Assembly (NCBI GenBank): GCA_034436015.1
Contig: DAOTWG010000005.1
Location: 62,001 to 126,000, forward strand
From: DAOTVX01 sp034436015
GTDB lineage: Bacteria; Chloroflexota; Anaerolineae; Anaerolineales; Villigracilaceae
Direction: 5' to 3'
DNA: 64,000 nucleotides
Positions 28,887 through 36,042 of this stretch are shown here, one piece after another (the first letter of the stretch is position 1; each line of letters begins with the position of its first letter). The notes under the pieces were generated by a model. It was not told the origin of the DNA, searched no databases, and was given only the letters and a program-made list of their open reading frames with translations. The translations under genes and the position numbers were made by a program.

Positions 28887-30020
28887 TTATCCCTTTCCGT
28901 TTTCGGACAGATGCTTCAGGCGATACATTTCCCGCCGTGTATCAACTGGGACCAACTCGCCGTTGTCCTGCTCCAGGTACCAATGCTGCCAGCCGTTGCA
29001 GGGAGCACCGTTCAGGAGATGCCTGCCGGCCTCGTGAATAGATCCAACGAAACCGTCTTCAAGCCATACCTGACCATCCGAGCGAACGCGCGCGACACGG
29101 GAACGGTCCCCCTGAAAGAACAACCGCTGACCGGGCGCTACCAGCCCGCTCTCCAGAAGATTACCGAACGTGACGCGCGGTGTTTGTCGAGCTGCTTTGC
29201 CCACATCCAGCAGGTGCTCCGGTAGAGGTTCAGGAGATACCTCCTCGATTCTGCTTCGAGCAATCGCGATGTACTCCGGCTCCAATTCGATCCCAATCCA
29301 GCGCCGGTGGAGTCTCTTCGCCACAACGGCCGTCGTGCCGCTGCCCAAGAAAGGATCCAGCACAACATCCCCAGGGTTGCTGGAGGCCAAGATAATGCGA
29401 TACAACAGCGCCTCCGGTTTCTGCGTAGGGTGAGCCTTCCGACCATTGATTCGCAGGCGTTCCGCGCCTGAACAAATCGGCAACACCCAGTCACTGCGCA
29501 TCTGGCGATCGTCGTTTAAGGCCTTCATGGCGTGATGGTTGAAGGTGTATTTTGCTCCTTTGAACTTGCTTGCCCAGATCAAGGTTTCGTGCGCGTTCGT
29601 AAAACGCACACCACGAAAGTTCGGCATGGGATTAGTCTTTACCCAGATGATATCGTTCAAGAACCAATAACCCAAATCTTGCATGATCGCGCCGAGGCGA
29701 TAGATATTGTGGTAGGTGCCGATGACCCAGATTGTCCCACTATCCTTTAACACCCGCCGGCAAGCCGAAAGCCAGGCGCGGCTGAACTCATCATAGGCAG
29801 CCAAATCCCGGAATCGATCCCAGTGTGCATTCACGGCATCCACTTTTGTCATGTTCGGCCGCCAAAGTTCGCCTTGCAATTGTAGGTTATAGGGAGGGTC
29901 GGCGAAAATCAAATCCACCGATTTCTTAGGCAGTGTGTTCATGAGCGCCACGCAATCCCCCTGGAGAACCTGATCGAGCGGCAAGCGCGCGGGAATACCA
30001 GAACGACTCTCTGCCTTCAT
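28887..30020 (-). CDS. CcrM-like adenine-N6 DNA methyltransferase with RAMA domain
   Basis: The 377-residue protein (start ATG 30020; the frame is open upstream without homology) has the beta-class order. DPPY is at 41-44 (IFADPPYNLQLQGELWRP), the target-recognition stretch spans about 50-200, and the SAM motif DPFLGSGTT is at 222-230. A C-terminal RAMA domain covers about 285-367. Blocks such as GTYHNIYRLGAIMQDLGYWFLNDIIW and NPMPNFRGVRFTNAHETLIWA are very close to Caulobacter CcrM, which methylates GANTC. No restriction enzyme gene is adjacent, so it is probably an orphan methyltransferase. The GANTC target is an inference from family resemblance. Confidence 0.88.
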   Translation of the reverse strand: MKAESRSGIPARLPLDQVLQGDCVALMNTLPKKSVDLIFADPPYNLQLQGELWRPNMTKVDAVNAHWDRFRDLAAYDEFSRAWLSACRRVLKDSGTIWVIGTYHNIYRLGAIMQDLGYWFLNDIIWVKTNPMPNFRGVRFTNAHETLIWASKFKGAKYTFNHHAMKALNDDRQMRSDWVLPICSGAERLRINGRKAHPTQKPEALLYRIILASSNPGDVVLDPFLGSGTTAVVAKRLHRRWIGIELEPEYIAIARSRIEEVSPEPLPEHLLDVGKAARQTPRVTFGNLLESGLVAPGQRLFFQGDRSRVARVRSDGQVWLEDGFVGSIHEAGRHLLNGAPCNGWQHWYLEQDNGELVPVDTRREMYRLKHLSENGKG

Positions 30021-30102
30021 ATGCGATCTCTGATCCGTCGAACCGTGTGAGGAGCGGTTTGCCCTTCCAGTAAAGAGAACAGATTTTGTCCTGTAGCTGC
30101 TC

Positions 30103-30819
30103 TTACCGGGGCGGCGGCTTCTCTGCAACAAACCTGCGACGAAAGGCATGCACGCGCAACCAGCCGAGGAGCAGCGAGATTCCCATCATCACAACCGCCA
30201 ACGCGAGAAGCACAAGCTGGAAGGGACTCGGCCGAACAACGGATTTTCCCGGCGCGCTTCGCTTTTCCTCCGCCTCGGTTTCGAGCACAGCGGGCGGTGT
30301 TTCGCCGCCCGTCTCGGCGGAGGGTGAAAACGCTCGTAACGATTGATCTTGTTCTGGCATCTCGGCAATGGAGGTAGGTGCAGCGAGAGTTTCCGCCGTC
30401 GGCGCTGTCATGACGCCTACTTCCTCCTGTAGCGCCTCCGTAGCCGCCTCTAGCAGCGGGGCCGCTTCCGGAACCTTGGGCGCGCCGGCCATCAGCAAAG
30501 AAGAAAGGGGCAAAGGAACTGCGAAGGAGCAAAAGAACAGGATCAGCACAGTCGCCGCCGCCCAGCGCAGCGCGGGCACCAGACGCGGCAAAGGAGGACG
30601 CACCCCGGCCATGTTTGCCGTGAGCGTGAACGCACGGGGCACGCGTCGAGACGGCATACGTCGCAGCAAGGCGCGCGTCTGCCGCAGGTCAGCCAGTGTC
30701 TGACGCAAGGCGGCGTCCTGTTCCAGACGCGCCTCCAACCGCGCCTGTTGATGCGGCGGAAGTTGCCCATCCAAGTAGGCCGAGAGCAGTTCCAGATCGC
30801 GCCAGGAGGAGGTCTTCAT
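30103..30819 (-). CDS. Anti-sigma factor-like membrane protein
   Basis: The 238-residue protein begins with a helical segment (ELLSAYLDGQLPPHQQARLEARL, about 9-31) of the kind that binds ECF sigma factors. One helix follows at about 87-107, then a Pro/Glu/Ala-rich extracytoplasmic linker and a second helix near the C terminus (about 198-220). The HxxxCxxC zinc motif of ZAS anti-sigma factors is absent. Its ATG overlaps the sigma gene's stop (ATGA), the usual arrangement of cognate pairs. The signal sensed is unknown. Confidence 0.75.
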   Translation of the reverse strand: MKTSSWRDLELLSAYLDGQLPPHQQARLEARLEQDAALRQTLADLRQTRALLRRMPSRRVPRAFTLTANMAGVRPPLPRLVPALRWAAATVLILFFCSFAVPLPLSSLLMAGAPKVPEAAPLLEAATEALQEEVGVMTAPTAETLAAPTSIAEMPEQDQSLRAFSPSAETGGETPPAVLETEAEEKRSAPGKSVVRPSPFQLVLLALAVVMMGISLLLGWLRVHAFRRRFVAEKPPPR

Positions 30820-31424
30820 ACGCTATCCTCCTCCTGCAGACGGAAGGCAGAAGGCAAAAGTTCCGCGAAGACCTGCAGACAGCGTTGCAGACGCGCTCGC
30901 GCCCGCGCCAGCCGCGATTTGATGGTGCCCAGCGGCACACCGACCACGCGAGCGGCCTCGGCGTAATCCAATCCCTGAACATCCGTCAATACAACCACAA
31001 TGCGAAACTCCAGGGGAAGCTTTTCCAAACAATGTTCAATAGCGTGTTCCAGTTCGGCCTGTTCCAATCGCTCTTCGGGAGAGGTCGCCAAATCCATCAA
31101 CCAGCGCGGCGTCTCCACCTCCTCGTCGTCTTCGTTGAGCGGCTCTAGCGGCGTAGATGGACGCCTCCGCCGACGACGCAATTCATCGTAACAGGCATTG
31201 GTCACCGTGCGCAATAGCCAGGCGCGAAACGAACCTCCCCGAAAGGAGGAAAGCGAGCGGAAGGCCGAAAGAAAGGCCTCCTGCGTGGCGTCGGCCGCCG
31301 CCATCTCCTCGCCCAGAATGCGCAACGCGGTGTTAAAGAGCAGAGTCTGGTAGGCTAACACCAACTGGTTGAATGCCTCCAGATCGCCTTTCTGCGCACG
31401 GCGGATAAGGATCATCTCGTCCAT
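30816..31424 (-). CDS. ECF-family RNA polymerase sigma factor (RpoE-like)
   Basis: The 202-residue protein has sigma region 2 (about 20-90, with NQLVLAYQTLLFNTALRIL, ATQEAFLSAFRSLSSFRGG and RAWLLRTVTNACYDELRRR). After a variable acidic linker comes region 4 (about 135-185, with LEKLPLEFRIVVVLTDVQG, DYAEAARVVGVPLGTIKSRLARARARL). Regions 1 and 3 are missing, as in ECF factors. It is encoded first, with the anti-sigma gene overlapping by four bases. It is divergent from prfA across a 134-base region. Confidence 0.93.
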   Translation of the reverse strand: MDEMILIRRAQKGDLEAFNQLVLAYQTLLFNTALRILGEEMAAADATQEAFLSAFRSLSSFRGGSFRAWLLRTVTNACYDELRRRRRRPSTPLEPLNEDDEEVETPRWLMDLATSPEERLEQAELEHAIEHCLEKLPLEFRIVVVLTDVQGLDYAEAARVVGVPLGTIKSRLARARARLQRCLQVFAELLPSAFRLQEEDSV

Positions 31425-31487
31425 TTAGTTTTATTGTATCGCCAATTCTCGTTCCCGCCAAACGCGAAGTTGGGCTTACGGCTGAGG

Positions 31488-31493
31488 TATAAT
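31488..31493 (+). promoter_or_regulatory. Possible -10 element of prfA
   Basis: A perfect TATAAT lies 65 bases before the prfA start in the divergent region. TTGGGC is only 12 bases upstream of it, and no -35 is found at 16-18 bases, so the promoter is uncertain. Confidence 0.4.
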
Positions 31494-31558
31494 CCACCCG
31501 CGCGTCCGGCGTTGCTGCCCGCGCGCGGTTCACGGTTGGTCTGCAATCGAGGAGACGT

Positions 31559-32647
31559 ATGTTGGAGAAACTTGCCCGAATCGAGAACCACTACGAGGAG
31601 CTGAATCGCTTGCTGGTGGAAGCCGGCGACGACTACCAGCGCGCTGCCGAACTGAACAAAGAGCGCGCCGAACTCGAACCGCTGGTCGAGAAGATTCGCG
31701 CCTATCGCCAAGCGCACAAACGGCTGGAGGACGCGCGCAACCTGCTGGAAAGCGAGACCGATGACGAGTTGCGCGCCCTGGCCGAGCAGGAAATCGTCGA
31801 GCTGGAAGCGCAAATACCAGCCCTCGAAGCGGAACTCAAGAGAATGCTCTTGCCAAAGGATCCGCGCGATGAAAAGAACGTCATTATGGAAATCCGCGCC
31901 GGGGCCGGAGGAGAGGAGGCGGCACTCTTCGCCGCCGACCTGTTCCGCATGTACACGCGCTACGCCGAACGACAGGGCTGGAAGGCAGAGATCCTCTCGG
32001 CGAACGAAATCGGCATTGGGGGGTATAAGGAAATCATCTTTACCATTTGCGGGCGCGGTGCGTATTCCAGGCTCAAGTATGAATCGGGCGCGCATCGCGT
32101 CCAGCGCGTGCCGGTCACCGAGGCCTCCGGGCGCATCCACACCTCCACAGCCACGGTTGCCGTCCTAGCCGAAGTGGACGAGGTAGAGGTGGACATCCCC
32201 GAAACCGATCTTGAAATCGAGGTGTTCCGCTCTTCTGGCGCCGGCGGGCAGAACGTGCAGAAGAACGCCACCGCCGTCCGTATTACACACAAACCGACCG
32301 GCATGGTGGTCGCTTGTCAGGACGAACGCTCTCAGTTACAGAACAAGCTGCGCGCGCTCGCTATCCTGCGCGCTCGGCTGTACGCCATCGAGGAGGAAAA
32401 ACGGCGCGCGCAAATTGACCGGGAACGGCGCATTCAGGTCGGCACAGGGGAACGCGCCGAGAAAATTCGCACCTACAATTATCCGCAAAACCGCGTCACC
32501 GACCACCGCGCCAATTTGTCTGTCTATAACCTGCCGGCTGTGATGGAAGGCGAGATTGACGCGTTTATCGAAGCGCTCATCGTGCACGATCAGGCGGAAC
32601 GATTGGCAGCGGGCGACGACCATGACGAGGATACCGAGCGGGCATGA
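31559..32647 (+). CDS. prfA: Peptide chain release factor 1
   Basis: The 362-residue protein reads UAA and UAG stop codons. The GGQ motif is at 229-231 (SSGAGGQNVQKN). The PxT codon-recognition tripeptide is PVT at 185-187 in RVPVTEASGRIHTSTATVAV, which marks RF1 rather than RF2. The N-terminal coiled coil (about 1-100) is complete. ATG 31559 follows GGAG. The prmC gene, whose product methylates the GGQ glutamine, overlaps the 3' end by 26 bases. Confidence 0.97.
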   Translation: MLEKLARIENHYEELNRLLVEAGDDYQRAAELNKERAELEPLVEKIRAYRQAHKRLEDARNLLESETDDELRALAEQEIVELEAQIPALEAELKRMLLPKDPRDEKNVIMEIRAGAGGEEAALFAADLFRMYTRYAERQGWKAEILSANEIGIGGYKEIIFTICGRGAYSRLKYESGAHRVQRVPVTEASGRIHTSTATVAVLAEVDEVEVDIPETDLEIEVFRSSGAGGQNVQKNATAVRITHKPTGMVVACQDERSQLQNKLRALAILRARLYAIEEEKRRAQIDRERRIQVGTGERAEKIRTYNYPQNRVTDHRANLSVYNLPAVMEGEIDAFIEALIVHDQAERLAAGDDHDEDTERA

Positions 32648-33512
32648 TCGTTCCCTGGGGGCATTCCTGGAGTCGCTCCCGGCGCGATTAAAGGGGAAAA
32701 GCGAAACACCTATGCTGGACGCGCACATGCTTCTTGGACACGTCTTACAACGTCCGCGCGCCTGGCTGCTGGCGCATCCCGAGGTCAGATTGGAGGCCGA
32801 ACAGGCCGCCGCACTCGAAACCGCTGTGCGGCGCCTGGAGGACGGTGAACCGCTCCCTTACATCCTGGGGGCATGGGAGTTCTTCGGCCTGACCTTCGAG
32901 GTCACGCCGGATGTACTCATCCCCCGGCCCGAGACCGAGTTGCTGGTCGAGCGGGCATTGCATTGGCTGCACGCGCATCCGGAGTCCTATCGCGTAGCCG
33001 ACATCGGCACCGGCAGTGGTTGCATCGGCATCGCCATAGCCGCACACGCGCCTCGCACGCGTGTGTACGCCGCCGACCTCTCGTTCACTGCCCTACGCGT
33101 CGCGCAGCGCAACGCGGCGCGGCACAGCGTGAGCGCTCGCTTTTGGCCTGTCTGTAGCGATCTCCTCACCGCCTTTCAAGCACCGTTCGACTTGATCCTG
33201 GCCAACCTGCCCTACATTCCCGGCGAGTCGCTGCGTCAACTGGCCGTGTACGGTAAAGAGCCAACGCTCGCTCTGGATGGCGGCTCCGACGGCCTGACCG
33301 TCATCCATCGCCTGTTGGAACAAGCGCCGCGCTGTTTGGCAAAAGGTGGAACCGTGCTCTGCGAAATCGAAGCCTCCCAGGGACCGGCTGCTTGCTCGTT
33401 GGCAAGCAACATCTTCGCCGACGCCGTAATCACCCTGCATCAAGACCTGGCCGGCCACGATCGTTTGTTGGAAATTCGCCACAGCGCGCCAACGCGCACC
33501 ACATTCGCCTAG
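32622..33512 (+). CDS. prmC: Release factor glutamine methyltransferase
   Basis: The 296-residue protein has a helical N-terminal domain (about 1-85) and a SAM-dependent methyltransferase domain. Family marks are ILGAWEFFGLTFEVTPDVLIPRPETELLVE, motif I VADIGTGSGCIG (125-136) and the catalytic motif at 195-198. That motif reads NLPY instead of the usual NPPY. The frame is open further upstream inside prfA. ATG 32622 is the start that leaves a family-like N terminus, and the 26-base overlap fits translational coupling. The target is Q231 of RF1 encoded just upstream. Confidence 0.92.
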   Translation: MTRIPSGHDRSLGAFLESLPARLKGKSETPMLDAHMLLGHVLQRPRAWLLAHPEVRLEAEQAAALETAVRRLEDGEPLPYILGAWEFFGLTFEVTPDVLIPRPETELLVERALHWLHAHPESYRVADIGTGSGCIGIAIAAHAPRTRVYAADLSFTALRVAQRNAARHSVSARFWPVCSDLLTAFQAPFDLILANLPYIPGESLRQLAVYGKEPTLALDGGSDGLTVIHRLLEQAPRCLAKGGTVLCEIEASQGPAACSLASNIFADAVITLHQDLAGHDRLLEIRHSAPTRTTFA

Positions 33513-33657
33513 GGCGGCGCGAACGGTGCGCTGCAAGCAGGCGACTCGGAAGGGGGAGAGCGGCTTTATGCCATGGTTACAGAGACCGTGTGCGGACCAA
33601 CAGAGAACAGCGCGCAGGTAGCCGTCAGCAAAGCGAGCAGAATCCTTGCGGGGCGAA
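33513..33657. other. Convergent spacer prmC/xylB
   Basis: This 145-base stretch lies between converging genes. No stem-loop with a T tract and no gene is visible. Confidence 0.35.
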
Positions 33658-35148
33658 CTAGGCCATTGCCGTGAAGACGGTGCGCAGCGCCGGGTAGAGT
33701 TGGCGGTACGTGGGATAAGCGCGGCGATACGCCTCTACCTGGGCAGGGTCAGGAATGATGCGACCGGTAATCTGCACTGCCGCCGCGCATGCGGCCGGGA
33801 CATCCGGCCAGACGCCGGCGCCGACAGCGGCCAACAGGGCCGCGCCGTACGCCGCGCCTTCCGTCGTGTTGACCGTCACCAGTTCGGCCTCCAGCACCGA
33901 GGCCAGAATCTGCCGCCAGAGGGCGCTCTTCGTCCCGCCGCCGGAGGCGCGCACCTGACGGATTCCGCCCAGGCCGGCCTCCCGAATGAGGGTGAAACTA
34001 TCTTTGAGGCCAAAGGCCACGCCTTCCAGCAGGGCGCGCGTCAGGTGGCCGCGTCCATGGCGAATCGTCAGGCCAATCCACGCGCCGCGCGCCAGCGGGT
34101 CGGGATGGGGGGTGCGCTCGCCGGTCAGATAGGGCAAGAATTGCAGTCCTTCGCTGCCCGCCGGCACCGCCTCGGCCTCCCTGGTCAACTCGTCGAAGCC
34201 CATTCCCGGCGCCATGGTGTCGCGATACCATTGCAGGCTGCCGGCCGCGGAGAGCATGACGCCCATGAAATGCCACATCCCCGGCGCTGCATGACAGAAC
34301 GCATGGAGACGACCTTGAGGTTCGACAAGGGCGCTAGGAGTGGTGGCAAAGACTACCCCCGAAGTTCCCACCGTGAGCGCCACGACACCCGGTTCGACCG
34401 CCCCTACGCCGACCGCCTGTGCCGCTTGATCGCCGCCGCCCGCCGCGACCGGTGTGCCGGCCTTCAGACCGGTCAGCGCGGCCGCCTCCTCGCTCACCCG
34501 GCCGGTAAACTCCGGGCCTTCATACGTGGGTGGCATCCAGGATTCCGGGATGCCCAGCGCGGCTAGAATCTCCGGCGACCAGTCGCGCCGCTTCAAGTCA
34601 AAAAGCACCGTGCCGGCGCCATCGGCCTTATCCATCGCATGGACACCGGTCAGGCAATAGCGGACGTAATCCTTCGGCAACAAGACGTGCCGCGCCCGGA
34701 CATAGACTTCCGGTTCGTTCTGCTGCACCCAAAGAATTTTGGGCGCGGTAAAGCCGGTCAGGGCAACGTTGCCGGTAATCTGAATAAAACGTTCGCGACC
34801 GACACGACGGTGGATTTCGTCGCATTGCGCTTGTGTACGCTGGTCATTCCATAAGATGGCTGGCCGCAAGACGTCCCCGGCTTCATCCAACAAGACTAGG
34901 CCATGCATCTGCCCGGTCAGACCAACGGCTGCTACTTGCTCGCGGTGGATTCCACTTTCCATCAGGACGCGGCGAATACTAGCAGCGACCGCTTGCCACC
35001 ATTCGCGCGGGTCTTGCTCGGACCAAAGCGGGCGCGGCGTCTGCAACGTGTGAGAGGTAGAAGCAGTCGCTTTCACCACTCCTCGTTCGTCCATTAACAG
35101 GGCTTTGCTCCCCGTCGTCGAGACGTCCAGACCAAGAAAATATTCCAT
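33658..35148 (-). CDS. xylB: Xylulokinase
   Basis: The 496-residue protein is an FGGY carbohydrate kinase. The phosphate-binding loop lies in FLGLDVSTTGSKALLMDE (3-20), followed by GLTGQMHGLVLLDEAG with the sugar-contacting MHG of xylulokinases. The catalytic aspartate lies in VAAGGGDQAAQAVGVGAVEPG, and RASGGGTKSALWRQILASVL near the C terminus. It phosphorylates D-xylulose made by the xylose isomerase encoded in the same operon. The start is ATG 35148 rather than the ATG two codons earlier, because GGAGGA would touch the earlier one. It is the last gene of the operon, two bases after its neighbour. Confidence 0.95.
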   Translation of the reverse strand: MEYFLGLDVSTTGSKALLMDERGVVKATASTSHTLQTPRPLWSEQDPREWWQAVAASIRRVLMESGIHREQVAAVGLTGQMHGLVLLDEAGDVLRPAILWNDQRTQAQCDEIHRRVGRERFIQITGNVALTGFTAPKILWVQQNEPEVYVRARHVLLPKDYVRYCLTGVHAMDKADGAGTVLFDLKRRDWSPEILAALGIPESWMPPTYEGPEFTGRVSEEAAALTGLKAGTPVAAGGGDQAAQAVGVGAVEPGVVALTVGTSGVVFATTPSALVEPQGRLHAFCHAAPGMWHFMGVMLSAAGSLQWYRDTMAPGMGFDELTREAEAVPAGSEGLQFLPYLTGERTPHPDPLARGAWIGLTIRHGRGHLTRALLEGVAFGLKDSFTLIREAGLGGIRQVRASGGGTKSALWRQILASVLEAELVTVNTTEGAAYGAALLAAVGAGVWPDVPAACAAAVQITGRIIPDPAQVEAYRRAYPTYRQLYPALRTVFTAMA

Positions 35149-35150
35149 GC

Positions 35151-36035
35151 TCATTCCTCCAAATGGAATATGCGCACCAGTTCGTCCACATCCGTTTCGT
35201 CGTGCGGACGCGCCGCGCCGCGGTACACTTCCCATATTTCTTGATGAGTGACCGATTGACCACACTCTATGCGCCGCGCTGGAGCCAGCGTCTCCAACTC
35301 CAGGAAACGGCTGTTACAGTAACATTCGCTGGAACTACCGAAGTCGTAGTAAGATGCCCCCTCTTCATACGTCGCGCGCTTGACGAAGAGCATTCCGTTC
35401 CACCAATACGCCAACCAGCCGCGCGGATTGGGGAAACCGATCTTAAAGGGCGAGGTCATACGCGCCTCCACCAAAATATAGCGGTTGCCCCAGCGGACAT
35501 AGGGGCTAGTCAGATCAGTATAGGGCCAGATAGCCAGCGCGCGGTTGGGCAAAACGCCCATCGGCGCCTGCGATTGGGGCAGGATGGCCACGCCACCGAC
35601 CTTAAGTTGCGTAATCGCCCAGGGAGCACAGGAGATAGGCCAAGGGCCTACGTTGGCGAGAAGATGGGTTACGTAAACGCGTGGACCTACCTTCGGCAGG
35701 CAAACTTCTATCGTTTTGCGAATGCCGTTCGCCGATTCCAGTTGGGAAAGGCGCAAGCCATCCGGCAATTCCTCAACCTCGACCGGCTGATCGTCAGGTA
35801 AATACGTGCGGTTTGGCTCTTCCGGCGCGTGCCAGAGCCGATGTCCACCGTAAAAGTAAAAATCCTGCCGGCCAGGACGCGAGAGAGCCAGATCGGCCAA
35901 CTCGGCAAAGAGATTCTCGCCGCCGCGCGGTATAAGAGCCAGAACACGCGGCCCCACCGAACGTGTAACCAACAGACGCAACGCGTCGTTCTCGAGCGCC
36001 AAACAGGTCTGACCAAGAAACTCGACTGTTTCCAT
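35151..36035 (-). CDS. Galactose-mutarotase-like protein (DUF4380-like) in the xylan operon
   Basis: The 294-residue protein is not a recognised enzyme. Predicted strands throughout and the motifs LLVTRSVGPRVLALIPRGG, then FYGGHRLWHAPEEP, and an aromatic region (TDLTSPYVRWGNRYI; WLAYWWNGMLF) resemble DUF4380 and the galactose-mutarotase beta-sandwich superfamily. The conserved His (H65 or H69) and Glu (E72/E73) near GGHRLWHAPEE could be catalytic. It lacks a signal peptide and transmembrane segments, so it is cytoplasmic. It sits between GH3 and xylB, three bases upstream of xylB. Inferred role: epimerisation or processing of xylose or xylo-oligosaccharide. Confidence 0.6.
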   Translation of the reverse strand: METVEFLGQTCLALENDALRLLVTRSVGPRVLALIPRGGENLFAELADLALSRPGRQDFYFYGGHRLWHAPEEPNRTYLPDDQPVEVEELPDGLRLSQLESANGIRKTIEVCLPKVGPRVYVTHLLANVGPWPISCAPWAITQLKVGGVAILPQSQAPMGVLPNRALAIWPYTDLTSPYVRWGNRYILVEARMTSPFKIGFPNPRGWLAYWWNGMLFVKRATYEEGASYYDFGSSSECYCNSRFLELETLAPARRIECGQSVTHQEIWEVYRGAARPHDETDVDELVRIFHLEE

Positions 36036-36042
36036 GCCGGCC

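Noticed and set aside
31470..31493. TTGGGC/TATAAT as a full prfA promoter
   Set aside because: The spacer is 12 bases, too short for sigma-70; only the -10 is kept as a possible element.
31412..32140. A 242-codon minus-strand frame across prfA
   Set aside because: It is antisense to a complete release factor gene, without family features or a ribosome site.
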